A program made the translations under genes and the position numbers. From contig NZ_JABFAP010000001.1 of the NCBI RefSeq assembly GCF_017168255.1, positions 1,268,640 through 1,332,639 on the forward strand: 64,000 nucleotides of DNA. Direction: 5' to 3'. This DNA is from Agrococcus sp. KRD186 (GTDB lineage: Bacteria; Actinomycetota; Actinomycetes; Actinomycetales; Microbacteriaceae). Shown here piece by piece: positions 9,124 through 17,869 of this stretch; position 1 is the first letter of the stretch, and each line of letters opens with the position of its first letter. The notes under the pieces were generated by a model. That model did no database searches, was not told the DNA's origin, and saw nothing but the letters and a program-made list of their open reading frames with translations.

Positions 9124-9549
9124 TCAGCGGGTGATGTCGAGCACCGGCATTCCAGCGGTGCGCCACGCAGTGAGCAAGGCACGGTCACCCGCGACACCGA
9201 TCGCGCCCGCTTCCGCGAGCGCCAGCCCGAACGCGCACTGCACCGCGTCGAATCCCCTGAGGTCATGCAGCACGGCGAGCTCGGCAGCCTCGCGTGCCAG
9301 GCCGACGGTGATGGGACTGATCGCGCAGCGCTGCCACAGCTGGTCGGCACCGCGAAGGGCGATCTGCAGCGCATCGCCGTCGATGCGCCCGATCCGTCGC
9401 GCCTGAGCGAGCGCCGCCGCTGTCTCTGCAACGGTGATGGATGCGATGTGCACACGAGTGGCATCGCGCCACACCCGTTCGCAGCTCGCAGAGGCCGGCT
9501 CTTCGATCAGCAGCGGCACGATCGCCGAGGTGTCGAAGCAGGCGATCAT
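9124..9549 (-). CDS. vapC: VapC-like PIN-domain toxin
   Basis: 141 residues forming a complete PIN ribonuclease domain. The acidic residues are in place: D6 in MIACFDTSAIV, the glutamate in ITVAETAAAL, and the aspartates in LRGFDAVQCA and GVAGDRALL. Toxins of this family cleave tRNA or rRNA when the antitoxin is lost. Its start overlaps the antitoxin stop by four bases (ATGA), the usual antitoxin-first order. The nearby smc and DUF817 genes suggest no functional link; the pair looks like an accessory insertion. Confidence 0.88.
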   Translation of the reverse strand: MIACFDTSAIVPLLIEEPASASCERVWRDATRVHIASITVAETAAALAQARRIGRIDGDALQIALRGADQLWQRCAISPITVGLAREAAELAVLHDLRGFDAVQCAFGLALAEAGAIGVAGDRALLTAWRTAGMPVLDITR

Positions 9550-9821
9550 CGACGCTGGTCGGCGATCAGGTCACTGACGCCGCCACGCGCAGCGATGCGC
9601 TCAGGCAGATCGCGGCTCGGGTTCGTCGGCAGCTCGATCAGTCCCTCGGCGACGAGCCGCTCGATGACGCTCTCCTGCTGTGCCGGGACGATGCGAGCGA
9701 TCACGCGGCCGTGCTCGGTGACCTCGATGGTCTCGCCTGCCTTCACGCGCTGCAGCTGCGCGCTGAGGCCGTCTCGCAGCGCGCGGATGCCGACGCGATT
9801 CTCGATTGTGGCGCTTTCCAT
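9546..9821 (-). CDS. Phd/YefM-type antitoxin of the PIN toxin
   Basis: 91 residues. The N-terminal half IGIRALRDGLSAQLQRVKAGETIEVTEHG-like region (residues about 11-40; read VGIRALRD...TEHGRVIARI) is the prevent-host-death fold used for DNA binding and dimerisation. The C-terminal tail (LPTNPSRDLPERI) would neutralise the toxin encoded directly downstream with a four-base overlap. Such pairs repress their own promoter. A TATCAT box lies exactly 6 bases before the ATG at 9821, consistent with a leaderless mRNA. Confidence 0.85.
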   Translation of the reverse strand: MESATIENRVGIRALRDGLSAQLQRVKAGETIEVTEHGRVIARIVPAQQESVIERLVAEGLIELPTNPSRDLPERIAARGGVSDLIADQRR

Positions 9822-9911
9822 GCTCTCATGATAGCCACTTCTCTCAGCAGACGTCGAAGTCTTCCGAAACGTTGGGATGTGTCTCGCACGACCCGCGCCT
9901 AGGTTGAGGCC

Positions 9912-11123
9912 ATGAGAAGCATCATCGTCGGCAGCGTCGCCGCCGCCATCGTCCTGGTCGCAGCCGGCTGCGCCTCACCCGGCGCCGATGCGCCGACCGC
10001 GCCGGGCTCCCCCGCGTCGCTCGCCGACCTGCCCGCACCGAGCCCGGCCGGCGAGGTGCTGGCGATCGCGACGGTGCTCGAGCAGGACGACGGTGCCATC
10101 CTGTGCATCGGCGCGGTCGCCGAGTCGGCGCCCCCGCAGTGCGGCGGGCCCGAGCTGCTCGGATGGAACTGGGACGCCTTCGAGCACCAGGAGACCGGCG
10201 GCGTGCGCTGGGTGCAGGGCGTCGCGATCACCGGCGTCTACGAGGCGGCTGCGGATGCCTTCACGCAGACCGGCGAGCCGATGAGCGCCGCCGCGATCAC
10301 GCTGCCTGCGATCGAGGTGCCGTCGGGCGAGCTCGACGAGGCGACGATCGCGTCGGTGCAGCAGGAGCTGCTCGCGCTCGAGCGCCCCGATGTGCTCGGC
10401 GTCAACGGCTACGACGGCATCGTCGTGCTCGACGTGATCTACGACGACGGCTCGATGCAGTCGGCGCTCGACGCGGCCTATGGACCCGGCACCGTGTTCG
10501 TCGCGTCGGCGCTGCGGGACGCCGGCGGATCAGCCGGCGACGCGCCTGAGCTGGTGGACCCCCCGATGGACACCGCAGCGCCCGTCATCACCGGCGCCGA
10601 GGCGCAGGCGCGGCTCAGAGCGTTGCCGACGCCGAGCGCGACGGAGCCGGTGATCGCGACGGGCATCGTGCTCGAAGCGGCCAGCGGCCCGCTCGCCGGC
10701 ACACCGGTGCTCTGCTACACCGTGGCCGCCTCGCTCCCGCCGCAGTGCGGCGGCCCGGCGGTCGTCGGCTGGGACTGGGCCGCCGTCGGGCATGAGGAGG
10801 CCTCCGGCGTGCGCTGGACCGACTCGTTGGCGATGCGCGTCACCTACGACGCTGCGAGCAACGCGGTGACGCCGGTCGAGATGCTCGACCTGGCTGCGCT
10901 GAGCATGCCCGCACGGGAGACGCCGACCGGGTCGCTCGACGCACCGACGCTGCAAGCGGTGCAGGACGACCTCTTCGCGCTCGAGCGAGCGGATGTGCTG
11001 GGTGGCGGTGGCGGGACCGGCATCGTCGAGCTCGAGGTCGTCTTCGACGACGGCTCGATCCAGGCCGCACTCGATGGGATCTACGGCCCCGGCGCCGTCC
11101 ACGTCTGGTCCTGGCTCGGCTGA
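9912..11123 (+). CDS. Secreted lipoprotein with two repeated domains, function unknown
   Basis: 403 residues. The N-terminus MRSIIVGSVAAAIVLVAAGC is a lipoprotein signal peptide with lipobox VAAGC, so the mature protein should be tethered to the outer face of the membrane. The rest is an internal duplication. Each half (about 40-200 and 235-403) has a V-L-C segment, then PPQCGGP and a GW-W motif, a VRW strand, ...LERPDVLG / LERADVLG, and D-V-DDGS-Q-ALD--YGPG. The paired cysteines could form one disulfide per domain. I do not recognise the family. A TAGGTT box lies 6 bases before the ATG, so it is probably leaderless. Confidence 0.8.
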   Translation: MRSIIVGSVAAAIVLVAAGCASPGADAPTAPGSPASLADLPAPSPAGEVLAIATVLEQDDGAILCIGAVAESAPPQCGGPELLGWNWDAFEHQETGGVRWVQGVAITGVYEAAADAFTQTGEPMSAAAITLPAIEVPSGELDEATIASVQQELLALERPDVLGVNGYDGIVVLDVIYDDGSMQSALDAAYGPGTVFVASALRDAGGSAGDAPELVDPPMDTAAPVITGAEAQARLRALPTPSATEPVIATGIVLEAASGPLAGTPVLCYTVAASLPPQCGGPAVVGWDWAAVGHEEASGVRWTDSLAMRVTYDAASNAVTPVEMLDLAALSMPARETPTGSLDAPTLQAVQDDLFALERADVLGGGGGTGIVELEVVFDDGSIQAALDGIYGPGAVHVWSWLG

Positions 11124-11144
11124 CGGCCGCAGACCCGCGGCCGT
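11123..11144. terminator. Bidirectional hairpin between lipoprotein gene and smc
   Basis: An 8-bp stem ACGGCCGC / GCGGCCGT with a 6-base loop fills most of the 37-base gap between two convergent genes. It lacks a T-run, so termination strength is uncertain. Confidence 0.5.
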
Positions 11145-11160
11145 CGCAAGCAGCTCCGCG

Positions 11161-14100
11161 CTACGCGTCGACCGTCTCGCGCTTCGTGCGCTGCCCGACG
11201 ACCGCCGAGACCCCGTCTTGCCGCATCGAGACGCCGTAGAGCGCATCCGCGATCTCCATCGTGCGCTTCTGGTGCGTGATGATGATCAGCTGGCTGTTCT
11301 CGCGCAGCTGCTCGAACACGGTCAGCAGCCGGCCGAGGTTGGCGTCGTCGAGCGCCGCCTCCACCTCGTCCATGATGTAGAACGGGCTGGGCCGCGCCTT
11401 GAAGATCGCGACCATCAGCGCCACCGCCGCGAGCGAGCGCTCACCGCCCGAGAGCAGCGAGATGCGGTCGATCTTCTTGCCCGCCGGCCGCACCGTCACC
11501 TCGATGCCCGTCTCGAGCAGGTTGTCGGGATCGGTGAGCGCCAGCGCGCCGGAGCCGCCCGGGAAGAGGATCGGGAACACCTCGGTGAACGCCGCCTTCG
11601 TGTCCTCGAAGGCGGTGGCGAAGATCGACTCCATCATCTGATCGAGGTCGCCGATGATCTGCTCGAGGTCGGCGCGCGTCTTCGCGAGGTCGGCGAGCTG
11701 CTCGGTGAGGAACGTGTGGCGCTGCTCGAGCGCCTCGAACTCCTCGAGCGCGAGCGGGTTCACGCGGCCCAGGCGTCCCAGCTTGCGCTCGGCCTCGGCC
11801 AGCCTGGCCTGCTCGGCCTTGCGATCCCAGCCCTCCTCGGCCGGCGCGTACTCGGCGACCAGCACCTGCTCCTCGAGGCCGAGCTCGCTGCCGGCGCGCT
11901 CGAGCAGGTTCGACAGGTGCAGCCGCTGCTCGTAGGCCTCCATCTCGGCCACGTGCACGTGCTCGGTGATCTCCTGCAGCCGCTCGCGCAGCCCGCCCTC
12001 GTCGCGGCGCAGCTTCGTGAGCTCCTCGTTGCGGTCGCGGCGGTCGGCCTCGCGCTCGGCGAGCACCCTGCGCGACTCCTGCACGCTGCGCTCGGCCACG
12101 GCCAGCACCGGCGGGATCGCCGCCAGCACGCGCGAGGCCTGCTCGCGCTGCCGCTCGCGCAGCACCGCGCGGCGCGCGGCCTCCTCGGCGCGGGCGCGCT
12201 GCGCCTCGACGTCGCGCGCGAGCGAGTCGGCGCGCGCGAGCTCTGCCCGCACCCGCTCCCTGGCGGTCTCGAGCTCGATGCGCAGGTCGGTCTCGCCGCC
12301 GCGCGCCGCCTCCGCCTCGGCCAGCAGCCCCTCGCGCGCCGAGGCGTCGAGCATCGGCCGCGGCTTCCCCTCGAAGCGCTCGAGCGCCTGCTCAGCGCCC
12401 TCGACGCCGCGCTGCGCCTCGTCGATGCCGCGCCGCGCCTCGGCGAGCGCCGCCTCGGCGCGCTCGTGCTCGCCGGTGGCCGACTCCAGCCGGGCGCGTG
12501 CCCGGCTGCGCTGCTCCCCGCGCGCCGCCGAGGCCGCATCGTGCGCGCGCAGCGCCTCCAAGGCATCCGCCGCCGCCCGCTTGGCCTGCTGGTGCGCCTG
12601 CCGGGCGTCCTCGAGCGCGCCCGACTCGCGCTCGATCGCGGTCGAGAGCTCCTCGAGCCGCTCGGTCGCGGTGTCGCGCTCGGCGATCAGCTCGAGCCGC
12701 GACTGCGCGTCGTCGCTGCCGCCGCGCATCAGGTACTCGCTGACGTAGTCGCCGCGCTTGGTGACGATCGTGACCGGCCCGCCCAGCTCGAGCTGCGCGA
12801 TCGCCGGTCCGGCCTGCTGCGCGGCCTCGAGGGAGTCGACGATGAACGTGTGGGCGAGCACGCCGAGCACGCCGGCGGGCGCATCGACGACGGTCGGCGC
12901 ATGCACGGCGCCGACGGCCTGCTTGGCGGTCGCCTGCATCGGCACGGCGTCGCCGACGACCGCCTCGATGCGGCCGAGCTTCTCGCGGTGCGCGTGCTCG
13001 ATGGCGGCGGCGGCCGCCTCGCGCGTGTCGGCCAGCACGGCCTCGCCGAGCGTGCCGAGCGCTGCGGCGATCGCCGCCTCGTAGCCCTTCTTGACCTTCA
13101 CGCGCTCTGCCACCAGCCCGCCGACGCCGGCGAGCCCTGCGTCGATGAGACCTGCGGATGCGTTGGCCTTCGACAGCGCGAGGGTCAGGGCCGAGGTGCG
13201 GGCGGCGACCGCATCGCGCTCACGCTCGACCGCGTGCAGGGCCTCGCGGCGCTCGTCGAGGGCGGCCTGGAGGCGCGCCTGCGCCTCGTCGGCGTCGCGG
13301 TAGCCGCCGGAGAGCGACTCGGCATCGTCGACCTCCTGCTCGTCGCCGGTCTCCTCGGCCGCCGCCTGCGCCTCGGCGAGCCGCTGCTCGGCGTTCGCGA
13401 GCGCGCTCTCCCGGCGCGTCACCTCGGCCTCGCGGGCGGCGAGCGTCGACTGCGCGACCTCCACCTTCGAGCGGTGGCCGGCGGCCTCCAGGTCGTGCTT
13501 CGAGACCAGGGCCGCCTGCGCGGCGATCTCCTCGTCGAGGGAGTCGAGGTTCGCGCGCGCCAGCGCGGTCGCCGAGGCCGCCTTGCCGAGGCGAGCCTCG
13601 GCATCCGCCACCCTCTCCTTCAGCGCGGTGGCCTCGTCGCGGGCGGCGGCCACCATGTCGGGGGTCACGAGCGGTGCGGCGTCGCCGACCTCCGGCGCCT
13701 CCTCGAGCAGCGCGAGGCGCTGGCCGGCGAGCGCGTGCAGCGACTGCAGCCGCGAGAGCTCGCGCTCGAGCCCGTGCGCGGTGTTGCGGGCGCGGTCGAC
13801 GTCATCGCCGATCATCGACGCCTCGATGCGGCTGGCGCGCAGCTGCGCCTGCTCGAGCTGCTCCTGCAGCACGATGCGCTCCGACTTGCGCTCCGACTCG
13901 GAGCGGGCGGCGCTGTCGAGCTGGGCGCGCAGGCCGATGACCTCGGCCGCGATCAGACGTGCGCGGGCGTCGCGCACGGTCGCCTGGATGGTGGCGGCCT
14001 CCTTGGCGATCTCTGCCTGCTGCCCGAGTGGCTTCAGCTGCCGGCGGATCTCGCCGGTGAGGTCCTGCAGTCGCGTGAGGTTGGCCTGCATCGCATCGAG

Positions 14101-14640
14101 CTTGCGGAGCGTCTTCTCCTTGCGGCGGCGGTGCTTGAGGATGCCGGCGGCCTCCTCGATGTAGCCGCGGCGGTCGGCGGGCGTCGCCTGCAGCACGTTG
14201 TCGAGCTGCCCCTGACCGACGATGACGTGCATCTCGCGGCCGAGGCCCGAATCGCTCAGCAGCTCCTGCACGTCGAGCAGCCGGCACGACTCGCCGTTGA
14301 TGGCGTACTCGCTGCCGCCGTTGCGGAAGAGCGTGCGCGAGATCTGCACCTCGGCGTACTCGATCGGCAGGGCGCCGTCGGCGTTGTCGATCACCAGCTC
14401 GACGTGCGCGCGGCCGAGCGGACCGCTGGTGGCGGTGCCGGCGAAGATGACGTCCTCCATCTTGCCGCCCCGGAGCGTCTTCGCGCCCTGCTCGCCCATC
14501 ACCCAGGCGAGGGCGTCGACGACGTTCGACTTGCCGGAGCCGTTGGGGCCCACGACGCACGTGACGCCCGGCTCGAACTGGAAGGTCGTCGCGCGCGCGA
14601 ACGACTTGAAGCCCTTGACGGTGAGGGTCTTGAGATGCAT
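11161..14640 (-). CDS. smc: Chromosome segregation ATPase Smc
   Basis: 1159 residues, typical length. SMC dimers with ScpA/ScpB form a ring that compacts and segregates the chromosome. Seen here: Walker A GPNGSGKS at residues 31-38, long alternating heptad coiled coils rich in A, E, R and L, a central hinge region (about 500-660) with glycines GVGGLVAER and GVLGVLAH, and a C-terminal head with signature LSGGERSLAAVAL and Walker B FYIMDEVEAALDD. The start is set at MHLKTLTVKGFKSF, the conserved N-terminus, rather than the upstream in-frame ATGs; GGGAG precedes it. smc normally follows mutM directly; here the double-GNAT block separates them. Confidence 0.97.
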   Translation of the reverse strand: MHLKTLTVKGFKSFARATTFQFEPGVTCVVGPNGSGKSNVVDALAWVMGEQGAKTLRGGKMEDVIFAGTATSGPLGRAHVELVIDNADGALPIEYAEVQISRTLFRNGGSEYAINGESCRLLDVQELLSDSGLGREMHVIVGQGQLDNVLQATPADRRGYIEEAAGILKHRRRKEKTLRKLDAMQANLTRLQDLTGEIRRQLKPLGQQAEIAKEAATIQATVRDARARLIAAEVIGLRAQLDSAARSESERKSERIVLQEQLEQAQLRASRIEASMIGDDVDRARNTAHGLERELSRLQSLHALAGQRLALLEEAPEVGDAAPLVTPDMVAAARDEATALKERVADAEARLGKAASATALARANLDSLDEEIAAQAALVSKHDLEAAGHRSKVEVAQSTLAAREAEVTRRESALANAEQRLAEAQAAAEETGDEQEVDDAESLSGGYRDADEAQARLQAALDERREALHAVERERDAVAARTSALTLALSKANASAGLIDAGLAGVGGLVAERVKVKKGYEAAIAAALGTLGEAVLADTREAAAAAIEHAHREKLGRIEAVVGDAVPMQATAKQAVGAVHAPTVVDAPAGVLGVLAHTFIVDSLEAAQQAGPAIAQLELGGPVTIVTKRGDYVSEYLMRGGSDDAQSRLELIAERDTATERLEELSTAIERESGALEDARQAHQQAKRAAADALEALRAHDAASAARGEQRSRARARLESATGEHERAEAALAEARRGIDEAQRGVEGAEQALERFEGKPRPMLDASAREGLLAEAEAARGGETDLRIELETARERVRAELARADSLARDVEAQRARAEEAARRAVLRERQREQASRVLAAIPPVLAVAERSVQESRRVLAEREADRRDRNEELTKLRRDEGGLRERLQEITEHVHVAEMEAYEQRLHLSNLLERAGSELGLEEQVLVAEYAPAEEGWDRKAEQARLAEAERKLGRLGRVNPLALEEFEALEQRHTFLTEQLADLAKTRADLEQIIGDLDQMMESIFATAFEDTKAAFTEVFPILFPGGSGALALTDPDNLLETGIEVTVRPAGKKIDRISLLSGGERSLAAVALMVAIFKARPSPFYIMDEVEAALDDANLGRLLTVFEQLRENSQLIIITHQKRTMEIADALYGVSMRQDGVSAVVGQRTKRETVDA

Positions 14641-14765
14641 GCGGCTCCCGGTTCGTGCTGGGAACACCGTAGCCGGGCGATTCGCCATTGCGCGCACGGC
14701 ACGCGCGGGTCTACTCTGCAAGGCTGCCCGCAGGCACGGTGCTTGACGCGAGCGGCAGAGACCCC

Positions 14766-15845
14766 ATGTTCGACATCCGCCTCGCGACGCTGCCCGCCCA
14801 TCCCGACGAGGCCGGCGCGGTCGGCGACGAGTTCCGGCTGGCCTACGCGTTCAACGAGCGCAGCAACGCCGAGCGCTACACCGAGGGCGTGTACGTCAAC
14901 ACGCCGGTCGGGTTCCTGGCGGCGCTGCAGCCGAGTCCCTCCGAGCGGATTCAGTGCTACCGCGCGTGGCACGGCGACCGGCTCGTCGGCGTGCTGAGCC
15001 TCTACGCGCCGCTGCTCGACTCCACCGAGACCGCCGAGTACCAGGTCGAGCTGCTGGGCGAGCTCACCGCGCCCGACCAGGCAGCGCTCGCCGAGTCGCT
15101 CGTCGAGCGCGCGCACGAGGAGGCGGCGCGGCTCGGGCGGTCCACGCTCATCGCGTCGGCCGTCGGCGGCGCCACCGGCCCCGTGACCGCCCGCACCGGC
15201 TTCGGCGGCGGCGACCCGACGCATCCGGACACCGCGCCGCTGGTCGCGCGCGGCTACGCGCTCGAGCAGGTCTACCGCGTGAGCGTCGCCGAGCTGTCGG
15301 CCCTGCCCGACCTCGAGGCACGGCACGCCGCCGCCCTCGAGCGGGCGAGCGGCTACGAGCTCGTGCACTGGACGGGCGAGACGCCGCAGGAGCACCGTGC
15401 GTCGATGTGCGCGCTGCACGAGCGCATGTCGGTCGACGCCCCGGTCGCCGGGCTCGCGTGGGAGCCCGAGGTGTGGGACGACGCGCGGCTGACGGAGTTC
15501 GAGCAGTCGAAGCAGCAGGGCGGGCGCGTCCTCCTGACGGTGGCGGCGCGCCAGCGCGACTCGGGTGAGCTCGGCGGCTTCACGACGCTCATCCTGCCGG
15601 CCACCGGTACGACAGCGCGGCAGCACGACACCCTCGTGACGAGGCCGCATCGCGGCCACGGCCTCGGCATGCTCATGAAGCTCGACAACCTGCTGCGCCT
15701 GCGTGCGGCGCGGCCGGAGCTCATGCGGGTCGTGACCTGGAACGCCGAGGAGAACCGCCACATGCTCGACGTGAACGAGGCCGCCGGCTTCCTGCCGGTC
15801 TCCTACGAGGCGCAGTGGCAGTGGCGCGAGCAGGTGCCGGCATGA
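14766..15845 (+). CDS. Double-GNAT acetyltransferase, copy 1 of a tandem quartet
   Basis: 359 residues containing two GNAT folds. The C-terminal domain carries the acetyl-CoA pyrophosphate loop RPHRGHGLGMLMK (about 285-297) and the conserved WNAEENRHMLDVNEAAGF near the end. In the N-terminal domain the RxxGxG/A loop is replaced by LTAPDQAALAE, so only the C-terminal half is likely to bind acetyl-CoA. The substrate is unknown. The gene begins the operon; its ATGA stop overlaps the start of copy 2. GCAGAG precedes the ATG. Neighbours are paralogues, so the array arose by local duplication. Confidence 0.8.
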   Translation: MFDIRLATLPAHPDEAGAVGDEFRLAYAFNERSNAERYTEGVYVNTPVGFLAALQPSPSERIQCYRAWHGDRLVGVLSLYAPLLDSTETAEYQVELLGELTAPDQAALAESLVERAHEEAARLGRSTLIASAVGGATGPVTARTGFGGGDPTHPDTAPLVARGYALEQVYRVSVAELSALPDLEARHAAALERASGYELVHWTGETPQEHRASMCALHERMSVDAPVAGLAWEPEVWDDARLTEFEQSKQQGGRVLLTVAARQRDSGELGGFTTLILPATGTTARQHDTLVTRPHRGHGLGMLMKLDNLLRLRAARPELMRVVTWNAEENRHMLDVNEAAGFLPVSYEAQWQWREQVPA

Positions 15846-16793
15846 CGGCCCGGCAGGTCGAGATCCGCACGCTCACGCTGCCCGCGCGCTGCGACGAGCA
15901 GACGGCCGCGGGCTCGGCGTTCCGCGCCGCCGCCGAGCACGCCGAGCGCGTCGGCGACGCCCGCTTCGGCGTGGGCCTCTCGCGCCTGAGCCCCGAGGAG
16001 CGCCTCGCCGCCTGGCAGTCGTCCGAGGCCGAGCGCCACATCAAGCGGCTCGCGGTCGACGGCGAGCGCATCGTCGGCAGCGCCAGCCGCCGCCACCGGC
16101 GCGGTCACCGCGAAGACCGGCTTCGGCGGCGTCGACCCCGACGAGCCCGAGGCTGCGGCGATGCTCGCGCGCGGCTACGCGCTCGAGCAGGTCTACCGCA
16201 TGAGCGTCGCCGACGTGCGCGCGCTCGAGCGCGCCGCGCCCAGCCTCAGCGAGCGGTGGGCGGATGCGTCGGCGCGCGCCGCCGCGGACGGCTACGAGGC
16301 GATCGCGTGGTCGGGACCGACGCCGGCCGAGCACCGGCCGGGCGTGCGGCGGCTGCACGAGGGCATGTCGACCGACTCGCCGGTGGGCGAGCTCGCCCTC
16401 GAGGCCGAGACCTGGAGCGACGAGCGGCTGGCGGAGTTCGAGCGGCAGAAGATCGACGGCGGCCGCACGATGCGCACCGTCATCGCCCGGCACATCGCCT
16501 CGGGCGAGCTCGCCGGCTTCACCAGCCTGTTCGTCGGCGCCGTGCTGCTCGGCAACGGCGACGACGTCGCCCGCCAGCACGACACGATCGTCGCGCGCGA
16601 GCACCGCGGCCGCCGGCTCGGCATGCTGCTGAAGCTCGCCAACCTCGTCGAGCTGCGCGACCACCACCCGAGCCACGCGCGCGTGAGCACGATGAACGCC
16701 GAGGAGAACCGCCACATGCTGGCCGTCAACGAGGCCACCGGATTCCTGCCGGTCGGCTACGAGGCCGTCTGGCAGCGGAAGGACGCGCGATGA
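15842..16793 (+). pseudogene. Double-GNAT copy 2, disrupted by internal deletion and frameshift
   Basis: The first 80 or so residues (MTARQVEIRTLTLPAR... to GERIVG) align with copy 1, then the frame is lost near 16080. From about 16083, in a different frame, homology resumes at ATGAVTAKTGFGG and continues through RGYALEQVYRMS, the loop EHRGRRLGMLLK and NAEENRHMLAVNEATGF to the stop at 16793. Compared with copy 1, about 56 residues (its residues 76-132, the core of the N-terminal GNAT fold) are missing and the deletion is not a multiple of three. A C-terminal fragment starting at ATG 16161 could still be made, but the full protein cannot. Confidence 0.8.
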
Positions 16794-17869
16794 CCGTCGA
16801 GATCGTGGATGTGCCGGTGCCGGAGCGCTGGGACGACGACAGCGAGGGTGCACGCCTGCTGCGCGCCTGGATCGACGTGCGCAACCGCGTCAGCGAGCAC
16901 GAGTGGGGCGGCGACACCAGCCACGCCCTCTCCTACCGGGAGGCGTGGTCGCAGTGGCGGGCCGCGGTCGCCGAGCGCGAGACGATCCGCACGCTGGCCC
17001 TGGTCGACGGCGAGCCTGCGGGCCGCGGACTGGCCGAGCGCAGCCTGCTGGAGGCGCAGACCGTCGCAGAGATCGACGCGCTCGTCCTGCCGCAGCACCG
17101 GCGTCGAGGGGTCGCCCGCGCGCTGGTCGACCAGCTGCTGGGGCGCATGCGCGCGCAGGGCGTCACCACCTTCCAGGCGTGGGTCGACCACCGCCCGGCG
17201 CCCGGCCCCCGCCTGGCAGCACCGACCGGCTTCGGCGAGGTCCCCGCGGGGTCCCCCGAGGTGCGCATGCTGCTGGCCTATGGATTCGCGATCGAGCAGA
17301 TCGAGCGCATGAGCGAGCTGCACCTCGCCACGGCGGGGCCCGCGCTCGCCGAGCACCTCGCCGAGGCCGAGCGCCACGCCGTCGGCTACCGGCTCGAGAC
17401 CTGGACGGGCGCGACGCCGCCCGAGCACCGTGACGGGCTCGCGGCGCTGCAGGCCCGCATGTCGACCGACGCGCCCGCCGCCGGGCTCGACCACGAGGCG
17501 GAGGCATGGGATGCCGCACGGCTCCTGCGCTACGAGGAGAGCGAGCTGCAGGGCGGTCGCACGATGCTGTGGGCGACCGCCTTCGACGAGACGACGGCTG
17601 CCGCGGTCGCGTTCACGACGCTCGTCAGCTCCGACAATCCCCGCGTCTGGTACCAGCACAACACCCTCGTGCACGGCGAGCACCGCGGCCACCGGCTGGG
17701 CATGCTCGTGAAGGCCGCGAACCTGCGCGCGCTGCTCGCGCTGGAGCCCGATGCGATCGTGCGCACCTGGAACGCGGAGGAGAACCGCCCGATGCTGCGC
17801 GTCAACGAGGCGCTCGGCTTCGCCGCCATCTGCAGCGCGGGCGCCTGGCAGCTGCAGGAGACCCCGTGA
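16790..17869 (+). CDS. Double-GNAT acetyltransferase, copy 3
   Basis: 359 residues, two GNAT domains. Unlike copy 1, the N-terminal domain keeps an acetyl-CoA loop, PQHRRRGVARALVD (about 101-114), and the C-terminal domain has [13 protein letters not shown] and [18 protein letters not shown]. Both sites may therefore be functional. It overlaps copy 2 by four bases (ATGA) and copy 4 by four bases (GTGA), so the array is translationally coupled. The reading frame is open upstream through copy 2, but ATG 16790 matches the N-termini of the family. Confidence 0.8.
   Translation: MTVEIVDVPVPERWDDDSEGARLLRAWIDVRNRVSEHEWGGDTSHALSYREAWSQWRAAVAERETIRTLALVDGEPAGRGLAERSLLEAQTVAEIDALVLPQHRRRGVARALVDQLLGRMRAQGVTTFQAWVDHRPAPGPRLAAPTGFGEVPAGSPEVRMLLAYGFAIEQIERMSELHLATAGPALAEHLAEAERHAVGYRLETWTGATPPEHRDGLAALQARMSTDAPAAGLDHEAEAWDAARLLRYEESELQGGRTMLWATAFDETTAAAVAFTTLVSSDNPRVWYQHNTLVHGEHRGHRLGMLVKAANLRALLALEPDAIVRTWNAEENRPMLRVNEALGFAAICSAGAWQLQETP

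Noticed and set aside
10993-14997. A 1334-residue plus-strand open frame antisense to smc, and similar long antisense frames elsewhere
   Set aside because: High GC leaves antisense frames open. These are His/Arg/Leu-rich without domains, and the opposite strand holds clear genes.
15815-17869. A single 684-residue open frame covering GNAT copies 2 and 3
   Set aside because: The middle third is out-of-frame reading of copy 2 with Arg-rich, low-complexity sequence. Copy 2 homology continues in another frame and copy 3 has its own ATG with a four-base overlap.
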